Of a stretch of 64,000 bases of DNA, positions 17,339 to 26,563 are shown piece by piece. Made by a program: the position numbers and the translations under genes. Source of the stretch: Sphingosinicella soli (GTDB taxonomy: Bacteria; Pseudomonadota; Alphaproteobacteria; Sphingomonadales; Sphingomonadaceae); contig NZ_JACHNZ010000023.1 of NCBI RefSeq assembly GCF_014199685.1, positions 1 to 64,000 of the forward strand, given 5' to 3'. The stretch's first letter is position 1. Each line of letters starts with the position of its first letter. The notes beneath the pieces are model-generated. The model was not told where the DNA came from. It searched no databases and worked only from the letters and a program-made list of their open reading frames with translations.

Positions 17339-17956
17339 ATGAAAGACGAAGTCAGGGAATTCAAACGGGAACGGATTCTAGATGAAGCCGTGCCTCTCTT
17401 CGCGGAACACGGATTTCAGGGCGTCAGCATCGATAAAATCGCCAAAAAACTGAAGGTCACCAAGCCGTTCATATACACCTATTTCAAAAATAAGGACTCG
17501 CTTCTTGAGGAAATATTCCAGCGCGCTGCCGACAATATCCTCATTGGCGCGGAACAGGTCATTGCGATCAAATCCCCACCGGAAGAGAGACTGAAGGCCT
17601 TTGCCCGTTATTATGTACTGGAGAATATTCGCAGCACGGACATAACGACCATATTTCTCAACGAAGAAAGAAACCTGTCGGAAGCATCCCAGAAAAACCT
17701 GCGCGCGCGCCATCATGCTTTCGATAAAAAACTGGCGAATCTTATTGCGGAAGGTGCGAAGGCCGGGATCTTCGAAGTCGATGATCCCATGCTCGCATCC
17801 CTTGCGATCAGCGGCATGGTGCGCTGGGTTCACCGCTGGTACCGTCCCGACGGCAGACTGTCACCGGAGCAACTCGCAGACAAAATGGCCGTCTATGCTC
17901 TGAACGTCGTTTGCTATTCGACAACCCGCAAGAAGCCGTCGACTCGAAAAGCTTAG
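17339..17956 (+). CDS. TetR/AcrR-family regulator, likely master repressor of the regulon
   Basis: About 205 residues from the ATG at 17339; a GTG at 17279 or ATG at 17315 would extend it. The TetR HTH covers about 10-58: ILDEAVPLFAEHGF, then VTKPFIYTYFKNKDSLLEEIF, typical in every part. The C-terminal domain is a helical ligand and dimer domain of normal length. It is the only regulator inside the 10.8-45 kb block. The block's promoters share an inverted repeat of the size TetR dimers bind, and one lies before this gene. I infer repression relieved by a pathway CoA-ester or substrate. No direct proof. Confidence 0.88.
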   Translation: MKDEVREFKRERILDEAVPLFAEHGFQGVSIDKIAKKLKVTKPFIYTYFKNKDSLLEEIFQRAADNILIGAEQVIAIKSPPEERLKAFARYYVLENIRSTDITTIFLNEERNLSEASQKNLRARHHAFDKKLANLIAEGAKAGIFEVDDPMLASLAISGMVRWVHRWYRPDGRLSPEQLADKMAVYALNVVCYSTTRKKPSTRKA

Positions 17957-18007
17957 TCGGGAAGGGATTTCGCAAGGGCTGCGGCCGGCCCCAGGGCGCA
18001 CGGCGCA

Positions 18008-19447
18008 TCAGTCCGCAGCTTGTGGAACAGGAACGGCCCCGATCACCGCTTTGTACTCAAGGAAATCAATGAACGCATACTCGCCCCATTCCCGGCCGTT
18101 TCCGGATTGCTTGTAGCCGCCGAAGGGTGCGTTGAAGTCGTAATCCGCGCCGTTCAACATGATCTGTCCGGCGCGTAGCCGGGCCGCAACGGCTTCGGCT
18201 TCCTCATGCTTCCCCTGCACATAACCGGCAAGCCCGTAAGGCGTATCGTTCGCGATCTCGATCGCCTGTTCGACACTATCGTAACCGAGAATCGTAAGCA
18301 CCGGGCCGAAGATCTCGTCGCGTGCAATCGCCATGTCATTTGTGACGTCCGCAAACACCGTCGGCTTCACGTAATATCCTGTCTCCAGGCCCTCGGGCCT
18401 GCCAGCACCACCCGCCACAAGCGTCGCGCCCTCAGCGATGCCGATCTCGATCAGCTTCTGTATCTTGGTCCACTGCGTCTCGGACACGACCGGCCCCATC
18501 TTGGCGTTACTGTCGGGCGGACCGGGCACCTGATCTTCGGCCGCGCGTTTTGCGATACGTTTGGCTTCATCCATTTTCGCTGCGGGCACCAGCATGCGGC
18601 TTGGTGCGTTACAGTTCTGCCCGGTGTTCATCATCATCATCGCGACTCCGCCGGAAACAGCGGTTTCAAGATCGGCCGAAGGCAGGATGATGTTGGCTGA
18701 TTTCCCGCCAAGTTCCTGAAGTACGCGTTTCACCGTGGGCGCCGCCGACCGCGCGATCTCGACGCCGGCACGCGTCGATCCGGTAAAGGAGACCACATCG
18801 ACATCCGGGTGCACGCTCATCGCCGCGCCCACGCCCGGCCCATCCCCGTGCACGAGGTTGAAGACGCCGGGCGGAACACCAGCCTCGTCCATGATTTCGG
18901 CGAATATCGTTGCCGAAAAAGGCGAGATTTCCGATGGCTTCAGAACCATCGTGCAGCCTACGGCAAGCGCGGGTGCGACCTTCACGCAAATCTGATTGAC
19001 CGGCCAGTTCCAAGGTGTGATCAACGCACAGACGCCGATCGGCTCCTTGATGATGCGCGTTGTCCCCTGCAGATGAGAAAAGGAATAGCGGGCGAGTATC
19101 TCGCGCGCGTTCTGGAAGGCGACGAGACCGAGAACCGACTGCATTTGTTGGGACAACCAGACCGGCGCGCCCATCTCGTCCGTCATGGCCCGGGAAAGGT
19201 CGGGCATGCGTTTCTGATAGGAGTCGATGATCCTGTCGAACAGCGCGAGGCGATCCTTGACCGATACGCGGGAATAAGCACCAAACGCTTGCCGCGCGGC
19301 TTTCACCGCCCTGTCCGCGTCTTCCGCCGTACCAAGTGCGACCACGCCCGCGGCAGCTTCGGTCGCGGGATTGATGACCTCGATCACGCGGCCGCCCGCG
19401 GGATCGACCCACTGGCCGTCGATATAAAATTTCAAATCCTTGCGCAT
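18008..19447 (-). CDS. NAD(P)-dependent aldehyde dehydrogenase
   Basis: A 479-residue class 3-type aldehyde dehydrogenase; AAGG lies upstream of the ATG. The catalytic Glu (QELGGKS) and Cys (GQNCNAPS) are present, as are TPWNWPVNQ and the EIFGPVL end motif. It oxidises an aldehyde to the acid; the substrate is unknown. It is last of a three-gene minus-strand operon after the unknown 20.2 kb gene and the flavin reductase, with gaps of 6 and 26 bases, so all three follow the operator-bearing promoter at 20.4 kb. Confidence 0.9.
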   Translation of the reverse strand: MRKDLKFYIDGQWVDPAGGRVIEVINPATEAAAGVVALGTAEDADRAVKAARQAFGAYSRVSVKDRLALFDRIIDSYQKRMPDLSRAMTDEMGAPVWLSQQMQSVLGLVAFQNAREILARYSFSHLQGTTRIIKEPIGVCALITPWNWPVNQICVKVAPALAVGCTMVLKPSEISPFSATIFAEIMDEAGVPPGVFNLVHGDGPGVGAAMSVHPDVDVVSFTGSTRAGVEIARSAAPTVKRVLQELGGKSANIILPSADLETAVSGGVAMMMMNTGQNCNAPSRMLVPAAKMDEAKRIAKRAAEDQVPGPPDSNAKMGPVVSETQWTKIQKLIEIGIAEGATLVAGGAGRPEGLETGYYVKPTVFADVTNDMAIARDEIFGPVLTILGYDSVEQAIEIANDTPYGLAGYVQGKHEEAEAVAARLRAGQIMLNGADYDFNAPFGGYKQSGNGREWGEYAFIDFLEYKAVIGAVPVPQAAD

Positions 19448-19473
19448 GACATCATCCTTGCGAGTTCGATCCT

Positions 19474-19974
19474 TCAGGCACTCTCGAAATTCAGAGGCGC
19501 GAACTGTCCATATCCGCCCTGAAAGAAGACGAGCGGGTCCCGGCGGCTTCCAGTTTCGAGGTCCCTTACGAGCCCGAGCACCATATGGTGATCCCCGGCA
19601 TCCCCGACGGCATGGAGATCGCAATCGATCCACGCTACGACATCATCGAGGACAGGCGTGCCCCGGTCCGACAGCCGAAAGCCGACGGCCGAGAACTTAT
19701 CGTCCGATTTCGAGGCAAGTGCCTTGCAGACGCCCTGTTGATCGGAGGCCAGCACGTTCACGCAGAAGCGCCCCGACGACCGGATTTTCGGCCAGCTCGT
19801 CGAGCCCCGGTCCGGAAAGAAACCGACCAAAGGCGGATTGAGAGAAACCGACGAGAATGAACCTACAACCATTGCGGCAGGCTTGCCGTCGTAAACCGAC
19901 GTGATCGCGCACACTCCCGTGGGATAGTGCCCGAGAACGCGCCTGAAAGCTGCATTGTCGATGGAAGGCAGCAC
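19474..19974 (-). CDS. Flavin reductase (HpaC/NtaB/RutF-like)
   Basis: A 166-residue flavin-reductase-like protein: FRRVLGHYPTGVCAITS at the N-terminus, MVVGSFSSVSLNPPLVGF (the flavin-binding signature) and a C-terminal GGYGQF end. It makes FMNH2 or FADH2 from NAD(P)H for partner monooxygenases, in the cytoplasm. It is the only reductase of this type in the window, so it probably feeds all four luciferase-like monooxygenases. Six bases separate it from the upstream unknown gene. Confidence 0.9.
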   Translation of the reverse strand: MLPSIDNAAFRRVLGHYPTGVCAITSVYDGKPAAMVVGSFSSVSLNPPLVGFFPDRGSTSWPKIRSSGRFCVNVLASDQQGVCKALASKSDDKFSAVGFRLSDRGTPVLDDVVAWIDCDLHAVGDAGDHHMVLGLVRDLETGSRRDPLVFFQGGYGQFAPLNFESA

Positions 19975-19980
19975 GACGTT

Positions 19981-20274
19981 TCAGCCCCTGACGTCGTCGA
20001 TGTGGGCGCGGATGGCACCAGCCTGATCAACCCAGCCCGCACTTGCTGCATAGTCGATCATCTTTTGAAGGCCCGTCACCCAGTCCGCGTCTGGCCGCCC
20101 TTGGCTGCGCAGCCAAACCGGGTCGACCCAGAGGTGATCGCCGTCGAGCCGTCCCACTTCGGCGAAGGCGTCCGAGCAGTCGTTCCGGTCGGAGGCGCAT
20201 TCCACCTTGAAGGCGCGAAAGTTCTCGGCATCCTCAAGCGATGGAGGAGTCGAAGCGTCAACATGGATTATCAA
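19981..20274 (-). CDS. Unknown small protein in the flavin reductase operon
   Basis: Not recognised. I prefer the TTG at 20274, with AAGGGAG seven bases upstream, giving about 97 residues; an ATG at 20331 would add 19 residues with no good ribosome site. The protein is acidic, with a short apolar start (LIIHVD), a central GDHLWVDPVWL patch and a helical end (DWVTGLQKMIDYA). Two Cys, no signal peptide, no membrane helix. First gene of the flavin reductase-aldehyde dehydrogenase operon, so a small accessory or scavenging role near the monooxygenases is possible. Confidence 0.6.
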   Translation of the reverse strand: MIIHVDASTPPSLEDAENFRAFKVECASDRNDCSDAFAEVGRLDGDHLWVDPVWLRSQGRPDADWVTGLQKMIDYAASAGWVDQAGAIRAHIDDVRG

Positions 20275-20357
20275 GACCAAACTCCCTTCAAGCCCGCCGC
20301 CGCATTTGGCGTGGTAATACCATTCGTACAATTTTCCGACGCTGTTAGCACAGATTG

Positions 20358-20432
20358 ATACCTCGATATATCTTCACTTGCATCGTACGTACTATTATGT
20401 ACCATATGGTATTCGCGTCAACCGAATAGTAT
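20358..20432. promoter_or_regulatory. Divergent promoter region with three operator copies
   Basis: On the minus strand, -35 TTGACG (20416-20421) and -10 CATAAT (20394-20399) are 16 bases apart. The site GTACC-ATAT-GGTAT (20399-20412) lies in the spacer. A second site, CAACC-GAAT-AGTAT (20419-20432), overlaps the -35. A weaker ATACC-TCGA-TATAT (20358-20371) lies downstream. It controls the flavin reductase operon leftward and probably the exported RidA gene rightward. Confidence 0.7.
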
Positions 20433-20490
20433 ATACGCGTTGAGCGGGATGGAGTGCGAGAGGCGCTGCCTTTCGCTTGGGGATGAGGCA

Positions 20491-21078
20491 ATGGGGACGA
20501 GGGTGGAAACAATTGCCATGCGAGGTTCTGCTCCGGCTTCCAGTCCGAGCGGACCTATAACCTCTTCGTGCAAGAGTTGTCGCGCGACGCGGGGGCTCTC
20601 CTTCCTGGTTGCGCTGTGCGGCATGCTCGGCCTGGGTGCCTTTTCGGCGCACGCGCAGCCACTCCGCCACCATGGGCCGGATGAGTCGCCGATTCTTGCA
20701 GCTGTCACCATTCCTCCGGGATCCAAGCTTATCCTTCTAAGTGGACAGGTGCCGCCGCCGCTTGATCCAAAAGCACCATACGAGGCCATGACATTTGGGA
20801 TCGATACGCGCGTTCAGAGCATCGCAGTGTTCCGCGAAATCGAGTCTATCCTGTCTGCAAGCGGGCTGGGGTTTGGCAACATCGTCAAGCTGACCGTCTT
20901 CCTCGCGGGCGATCCCCGTAGGGGTGGAACCATGGATTTCGAGGGTTTTTCAAAAGCCTATGCGGAATTCTTCGGAACGGAGAATCAGCCGCATAAAGTC
21001 GCGCGTTCCGTGGTGCAGGTCGCCGCCCTCGCGCATCCCGAATATCTGGTCGAAATCGAGGCGATCGCTGTTGAATAG
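20491..21078 (+). CDS. Exported RidA-family (YjgF) protein
   Basis: About 195 residues from the ATG with GAGG upstream. A basic N-terminus, hydrophobic segment LSFLVALCGMLGLGAFSAHAQ and an AHA-Q cut site indicate export. The RidA domain fills the rest: FREIESILSASG, then KLTVFLAGD, with the family Arg in KVARSVVQV and the Glu in VEIEAIAVE. Family role: hydrolysis of reactive enamines and imines, normally in the cytoplasm. Export is unusual. A TonB receptor and a Tat-exported amine oxidase follow on the same strand, which would make imines in the periplasm. Upstream start choices remain open. Confidence 0.82.
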   Translation: MGTRVETIAMRGSAPASSPSGPITSSCKSCRATRGLSFLVALCGMLGLGAFSAHAQPLRHHGPDESPILAAVTIPPGSKLILLSGQVPPPLDPKAPYEAMTFGIDTRVQSIAVFREIESILSASGLGFGNIVKLTVFLAGDPRRGGTMDFEGFSKAYAEFFGTENQPHKVARSVVQVAALAHPEYLVEIEAIAVE

Positions 21079-21216
21079 GGCCTTTACCGCGTATCCGGAA
21101 ACTTTGTCGCGGCAGCACGAGCAATCTGCCCGAGCGAGTAACAGCAACAACAACCCGGCACACATTCAGCTGGAAAATCTCTGCGAGTAACAACTGATCA
21201 AGGGAGGGGAACTGCA

Positions 21217-23454
21217 ATGTCATTCAATACCAGAAGAACGGCTTTCGTATCTTTCGGCAGCGCACTGGCCTGCCTGTTGTCGGGGACCTCGCTCGCGTAT
21301 CAGGCCCCGTCGCAATCCACCGAGTCGGTCGAAACAACAAGCGGGGGGTTCGATGAAATCGTTGTCACGGCTTCACGGCGCGAGCAGAACCTTCAGGACG
21401 TCGGCATCTCAGTAACAGCGTTTGGCGGCAAGGCGCTGGAAGAGCTCGGCGTGCGCCAGACGATCGATATTGTCGGGCAGGTACCGGGTCTTCGGATGAA
21501 CCAGTATTCGAGCGCCAGCCCGGTGTTCAATATCCGCGGCGTGTCACAGAACTCGTTCGATGACCACCTCGAAACACCCGTCGCGGTTTATATCGACGAC
21601 GCCTATGTCGCATTCGCGGGCGCGCAGAGCGTTCCAACGTTCGATATCGAGCGTGTCGAGGTTCTTCGCGGACCGCAAGGAACGCTTTTCGGCCGCAATG
21701 CCACGGGCGGCCTCATCCACTTCATCAGCAAGCGTCCCACAGAGACACTCGACGGCTATCTCAGCGTGATGGGCGGAACGAATGGTCATGCAAATCTCGA
21801 AGGCGCCATCAGCGGGCCGTTAGCCGAAAACGTGCAGGCACGCCTCGCCGGAGCCTATACGTATCGGCGGCCCTATTTAAAAAATGACCTCGGCAATGGC
21901 GGCCAGGGGCTCAACAACTACGCCTTCCGTGGTCAGCTTGCCTTTCAGCCATCCGAGACCCTGAATGTTCTTTTTATCGGACGCTACTCCAAGAACGATA
22001 ACGAGAAACAGACAACGCCCGCCGGCGTCCCCGCCTATCCGGATGCTGACGGTCTCGGGCTCTTTGTCGGTCCCGACGAAAACCCGTGGGGAACCTGCAA
22101 CGGCTGCGATGCGGTTGGCTGGCGGGATACCGACGGCAATCCCTACGCCGTGTCCGCAGACACCGCCGGCACGTTCAATCGGAAGCTCTACGGCGGGCAA
22201 GCCCGGATAGAATGGGACCTGGGCGGCGTCAGCCTGATTTCGATCACCGATGTGCTCTGGAACCGCCGGACGACGTTCAGCGATGATGATGGCTCACCCA
22301 ATCCGTTGTTTGAAAGCCAATATTACCAACGTTCGCGGCAGTTTTCCGAGGAGCTGAGACTGTCAGGCCAAGGTGCCGATTTCCGTTGGACGACTGGCTT
22401 TTATTACTTGAACACGCGGTCCAACAACGGCTTGCATCTCGCCTCGTTCACCGATTTCGTGAGCGGTTACGACGCAAGGATGCGGACCAAATCCTGGTCG
22501 CTGTTCGGTCAGGCCGAATACGACATCACGCCGTCCCTTACCCTGATAGCGGGCTTGCGTTACGTCGAGGACAAGAAAACGGCTGACGTGCATTCGCTCG
22601 AAACATTCGCAGGCGTCACCACCGCTGAGCTCTTCTTCAATCCGACCACCTATCCCGAGCTTGCGAAGCGCAAGTGGACTGATTACGCGGCGCGGGTGCA
22701 AGTGAACTACAAGGTGAACGACGACGTTCTGCTGTATGCGGGCTTCAATCGCGGCATCAAGGGCCCGAACTTCATCGCGCCCGCGTTCACACCGTTCATT
22801 GCCGAGGACGCGCCGCACGGGGGCGAAACCCTGCTGTCCTACGAGGCCGGATTGAAAAGCTCCTTCCTCGACCGCCGCGTCCGCCTGAACCTTTCCGGGT
22901 TCATCTATGACTACAAGGACTATCAGGCCTATTCTTACAAGGATCTCGTTTCGGCGATCCGTAACAAGCCCGCATCGGCTATGGGGCTGGAAGCCGAGCT
23001 AACGGTGATCCCTGTCGAAGGTCTCACCATATCGAGCGGACTGTCGGCAATGAAGAGCAAGGTCAAGGACGTTGAGCTGCCGAGCGGACGAGTCGTCAGT
23101 ACCGACTTGCCGCAGTCGCCGGGTATTTCGGGCAACGCTGTGGTGAATTATGAAACGCCGGTGTCCGATGCGCTCAAGGTTTCCGCGAATTTCGCGATGA
23201 CATGGAGCGATAACTTCACTTTCGGCCTGTTCCCGGCCGAAGTGAACAAGGAGCCTGGCTACGCCTCAGGAAACCTGAGGCTCAGCATCTCCGACATCGG
23301 CGATCGGTGGTCGATCTCGGCGTTTGGAAACAACATCTGGAAGGAGTTCTACCGCACCTACACGCTCGACAGCTCGGCATTCGGCAGCGTGGCCAACCAC
23401 TATGTCGAACCGCGCTGGTTCGGACTGGAACTTCGCTACAAGTTTGGTGTCTGA
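21217..23454 (+). CDS. TonB-dependent outer-membrane receptor
   Basis: A 745-residue receptor with GGGAGGGG before the ATG and a signal peptide ending at LAYQA. The TonB-box/plug reads FDEIVVTASRREQNLQDVG, then VLRGPQGTLFGRNATGG. Barrel strands run to a C-terminal LELRYKFGV. It lies 138 bases after the exported RidA gene and just before a strong terminator; likely the same operon as RidA. Second of three receptors in the window; the differing barrel sequence suggests a different ligand or a related metabolite. Confidence 0.92.
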   Translation: MSFNTRRTAFVSFGSALACLLSGTSLAYQAPSQSTESVETTSGGFDEIVVTASRREQNLQDVGISVTAFGGKALEELGVRQTIDIVGQVPGLRMNQYSSASPVFNIRGVSQNSFDDHLETPVAVYIDDAYVAFAGAQSVPTFDIERVEVLRGPQGTLFGRNATGGLIHFISKRPTETLDGYLSVMGGTNGHANLEGAISGPLAENVQARLAGAYTYRRPYLKNDLGNGGQGLNNYAFRGQLAFQPSETLNVLFIGRYSKNDNEKQTTPAGVPAYPDADGLGLFVGPDENPWGTCNGCDAVGWRDTDGNPYAVSADTAGTFNRKLYGGQARIEWDLGGVSLISITDVLWNRRTTFSDDDGSPNPLFESQYYQRSRQFSEELRLSGQGADFRWTTGFYYLNTRSNNGLHLASFTDFVSGYDARMRTKSWSLFGQAEYDITPSLTLIAGLRYVEDKKTADVHSLETFAGVTTAELFFNPTTYPELAKRKWTDYAARVQVNYKVNDDVLLYAGFNRGIKGPNFIAPAFTPFIAEDAPHGGETLLSYEAGLKSSFLDRRVRLNLSGFIYDYKDYQAYSYKDLVSAIRNKPASAMGLEAELTVIPVEGLTISSGLSAMKSKVKDVELPSGRVVSTDLPQSPGISGNAVVNYETPVSDALKVSANFAMTWSDNFTFGLFPAEVNKEPGYASGNLRLSISDIGDRWSISAFGNNIWKEFYRTYTLDSSAFGSVANHYVEPRWFGLELRYKFGV

Positions 23455-23466
23455 GTAGTCTGCAGG

Positions 23467-23507
23467 AAGCCCTGCTGCCGCCCTTCGCAAGCGGTGGCAG
23501 GGCTTTT
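23467..23507 (+). terminator. Strong intrinsic terminator after the TonB receptor
   Basis: AAGCCCTGCTGCCGCC (from 23467) pairs with GCGGTGGCAGGGCTT, followed by TTTT to 23507. Only 40 bases separate it from the amine oxidase start, so that gene must rely on read-through or a promoter of its own. Confidence 0.8.
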
Positions 23508-23546
23508 GTCTGTCGACGACGCCCCCTCGTCTCAAACGAGAGTTGC

Positions 23547-25058
23547 ATGCACCGCCGCAAATTTCTTACCACGTTCGGCGCGGCTGCCGCGTCAGCGCTG
23601 TTTTCGAAGCCCGTCGCTGCGCGAGGGCCGTCCGCGGTCCGTAGCGTCGTGATCGTCGGCGCTGGCTGGGCAGGCCTTTCGGCCGCCTATGAGCTGCAGA
23701 AAGCCGGCATTGACGTCACCATCCTTGAAGCACGCGACAGGGTCGGCGGCATCATTTGGGCCCTGCGCGGGGGCGACAAGGTCAGCCACATCGGCGAGGA
23801 GGAGCAGCAGGTCGGGTTTTCCTGCAGCAACTACCTGAATGCCGGCGCGGGGCGCATCCCCAGCCATCACGATCATATTCTCGGCTACGCGCGCGAACTG
23901 GGCGTTTCGCTCGAAGTTCTCGTCAACGAAAGCCGAGGCAACCTGCTGCTCCGGACGCGCGCAGGCGGGAGAACGGACCAGATAAGGTTGAGGCAGGCGG
24001 CGAACGATCTGCGAGGACACCTCTCCGCCTTGCTGGAATCAGCACTGCGCACAGGCGGGCTCGACCGGACGCTGCCGCCGGCAGTTCGGAGTCGACTGTC
24101 AGAATTTCTCAGGCTCTACGGCGACCTTTCGGCAGACAGTCGATTTCTGGGGACAACGCGCTCGGGCTACGCGCGCATGCCGGGCGCGACCGTGGCGGAA
24201 CAGCCTGCGCCCGTTGAGCCGCTGACGCTCGATTCGCTGCTGGCAGACGTGCAACTGACGACGCTACTTTATGAGGAGGATATCCTCATGCAGCCCACAA
24301 TGCTCCAGCCAGTCGGCGGTATGGACAGACTGCCGCTCGCCCTCGCCGGACGACTGCGTAATCCAGTGCGGCTGCACGCCGACGTGCAAGAAATCCGGCG
24401 GCAAGGCGACGGTGTCCGTATCGTCTATCGCAACATGGCAACGGAGCGCTTCGAAACCGTCGAGGCCGACCACGCGGTCATAACGGCCCCTCTTCCCGTC
24501 CTCAGAAAAGCGCGGCACGACTTCAGCCGGGCCGTCGCAAGGGCGATCGCCGAAGCAAACTATTCGGATGCCGTGAAGGTTGCGTTCGAAAGCATCCCCT
24601 TCTGGGAACGGCAGCAGATCTATGGCGGCAACAGCTATGTCGACGGCGACACGGGGGTCATCTGGTATCCAAGCGGCAGTTTTCAATCGCCTCGTCAGGT
24701 TCTGGTCGCTGCTTACGGCTGGGATGACCTCGGATCCCGTCTCGCGGCGCTCCCCCTCGGAGAGAGGATAGAGACAGCACGGCGCGTTATCGAACGTATG
24801 CATCCCGGACATGGAAAAGATCTCGAAAAGCCGGTCGTCGTCAACTGGCGGCGCGTCCCCTACAGCGAGGGCGCGTGGATCGAGTGGGGCGCTACCGGAA
24901 ATGATCCTAAATCCGCGATAGCGCTTAACGAAGGCGACGGCCCGTTCTCCTTCGCAGGTTCCTATCTTTCCGCCTACTCCGGTCACTGGCAGGAAGGTGC
25001 GGTGCTTTCGGCACGGCGCGTCGTCGAGCGGCTGACTGTAAAGAGCGGGAAGACCTGA
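23547..25058 (+). CDS. Tat-exported flavin amine oxidase
   Basis: A 503-residue protein. The twin-arginine signal HRRKFLTTF lies at 2-10 and an AVAA-type end near residue 25. The FAD-binding motif VVIVGAGWAG, with the ILEARDRVGG end of the dinucleotide fold, lies at 34-68. A C-terminal FAD loop carries GDGPFSFAGSYLSAYSGHWQEGA. It belongs to the monoamine-oxidase superfamily and oxidises an amine to an imine with O2. With the exported RidA-family protein upstream it could form a periplasmic deamination step. Substrate unknown. Confidence 0.87.
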   Translation: MHRRKFLTTFGAAAASALFSKPVAARGPSAVRSVVIVGAGWAGLSAAYELQKAGIDVTILEARDRVGGIIWALRGGDKVSHIGEEEQQVGFSCSNYLNAGAGRIPSHHDHILGYARELGVSLEVLVNESRGNLLLRTRAGGRTDQIRLRQAANDLRGHLSALLESALRTGGLDRTLPPAVRSRLSEFLRLYGDLSADSRFLGTTRSGYARMPGATVAEQPAPVEPLTLDSLLADVQLTTLLYEEDILMQPTMLQPVGGMDRLPLALAGRLRNPVRLHADVQEIRRQGDGVRIVYRNMATERFETVEADHAVITAPLPVLRKARHDFSRAVARAIAEANYSDAVKVAFESIPFWERQQIYGGNSYVDGDTGVIWYPSGSFQSPRQVLVAAYGWDDLGSRLAALPLGERIETARRVIERMHPGHGKDLEKPVVVNWRRVPYSEGAWIEWGATGNDPKSAIALNEGDGPFSFAGSYLSAYSGHWQEGAVLSARRVVERLTVKSGKT

Positions 25059-25121
25059 CATGCTCAGCCCTCTGCATTCTTGCATTACCCCGTTTCTCTT
25101 CGTACCGTTAAGTAAGAGAGA

Positions 25122-25135
25122 AAACCGGTAGGTAT
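25122..25135. promoter_or_regulatory. Operator copy before the MFS transporter
   Basis: AAACC-GGTA-GGTAT ends 29 bases before the transporter start codon, so it probably overlaps the transcription start or -10 region. Confidence 0.55.
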
Positions 25136-25164
25136 CTGTCCGTGGGTTTGGAGGCGGCGGCGAC

Positions 25165-26553
25165 ATGAAGGCAACAATTCAGGACGTCCTTGACAACGCC
25201 CCACTCGGGACCACGCAATTGCGCGTCGTCGCTCTCGTCACACTGGCGCTCATACTGGAAGGTTTCGACATCCAGCTGGCGGCCTTCGCTGCACCGGCGA
25301 TACGGGAGGAATGGGGCCTCGCGGTATCTGCGATGGGGCCAATGCTCGCTGCCGTCATGGTCGGAATGGCGATCGGCGGCGCGGTCGGCGGCTCGCTTGG
25401 AGACCGCATCGGGCGGCGTCCGACCCTGATCCTCGCCGTCGTGATTTTCAGTGTCACGACGTGCCTTGCCTCACTCGCAAGCAACCTCTGGCAGCTGACT
25501 GCGCTGCGCTTCATTGCGGGCATCGGTTTCGGGGCGGCCTATCCTAACGCCGCGGTGCTCGTGGGCGAGTGGACGCCCCTGCGTGTTCGCGCGAAGGCCA
25601 TTGCGCTGCTCACGCTCGGCCTTCCCATCGGTGGACTGATCGGGTCAGCCATCTCGGCGTACCTGATCCCCGCGCTGGGCTGGCGGATGACTTTCCTTGC
25701 TGCGGGCATTCTGCCGCTGGTGATTGCCGTCGTGATGTATTTCAGCCTGCCGGAATCGCTCGCGTTCATGGCCAGGGACGATCGACGTCATACGCTGGTC
25801 CGGCAGATAGTGGCGCGCATCAGTAAGGGAAGTGTATCCGAGGCCGACATCGTCATGGGAAATGAAGAGTCGGCGCAGACCACAGACCATAGCGAACGGG
25901 ATTCCATACTCGCCGCCCGAAACCGGCGTGTCACAGCAGGTTTCTGGCTTGCTTTCTTTTGCAACTTCACGGTCGCGTATCTCGTGATGAACTGGCTGCC
26001 CATGCTGCTCACCATGCTCGGCACGGAGCAGGCGGAGGCGATCCGCGGTTCCTTCTACATGAACCTCGCGGGAATCGTCGGCCTCGTCCTTGCCGCGCTC
26101 ATCTATCCGCGCCTCGGGTCGCGCAGAACATTTGGCCTTATGCTGCTCGTACCGTCTGCCGCTGTGCTGATCGCCGGGCTGTCAACCTTGGGCGAAGGGG
26201 CAGCCGGGCCTATTCCGGCGCCGCTGATGGTCCTCGCTGGAGCCTGTCTTGCCTACTGGGGTGTATCGGGCGCCACCGCCAGCCTTTGGTCACTTTCTGT
26301 CCATGCCTATTCTGTCCGCGCCCGCGCGACCGGACTTGGCTGGGCGAACAGCGTCGGCCGACTTGGCGGTCTTGCAAGCACGCTCATCGGAGGCTGGCTC
26401 ATTTTTCTCGAACCATCGCCCTTCGTCTTTCTAGCGTTCGTCGCGGCCATCTTGTTCGTCGAAATGATCGGCACTCTGATCATCGATCGCCATGCGCCAC
26501 CGATCATCGTCAAAAGCGACAGAAAGCCCAAAACCGTCGCTGTCGGCGATTGA
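25165..26553 (+). CDS. MFS transporter, aromatic-acid:H+ symporter type
   Basis: A 462-residue, 12-helix permease. The first helix carries LEGFDIQLAAFAAPAI, the AAHS/PcaK-type signature (D in helix 1). The loop 2-3 motif GGSLGDRIGRRPTLI and the repeat at loop 8-9 (YPRLGSRRTFG) are present. Role: proton-coupled uptake of an organic acid across the inner membrane. The shared operator lies upstream. The stop faces the SMR gene 10 bases away, convergent. Confidence 0.88.
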   Translation: MKATIQDVLDNAPLGTTQLRVVALVTLALILEGFDIQLAAFAAPAIREEWGLAVSAMGPMLAAVMVGMAIGGAVGGSLGDRIGRRPTLILAVVIFSVTTCLASLASNLWQLTALRFIAGIGFGAAYPNAAVLVGEWTPLRVRAKAIALLTLGLPIGGLIGSAISAYLIPALGWRMTFLAAGILPLVIAVVMYFSLPESLAFMARDDRRHTLVRQIVARISKGSVSEADIVMGNEESAQTTDHSERDSILAARNRRVTAGFWLAFFCNFTVAYLVMNWLPMLLTMLGTEQAEAIRGSFYMNLAGIVGLVLAALIYPRLGSRRTFGLMLLVPSAAVLIAGLSTLGEGAAGPIPAPLMVLAGACLAYWGVSGATASLWSLSVHAYSVRARATGLGWANSVGRLGGLASTLIGGWLIFLEPSPFVFLAFVAAILFVEMIGTLIIDRHAPPIIVKSDRKPKTVAVGD

Positions 26554-26563
26554 TTTCCGGCGA

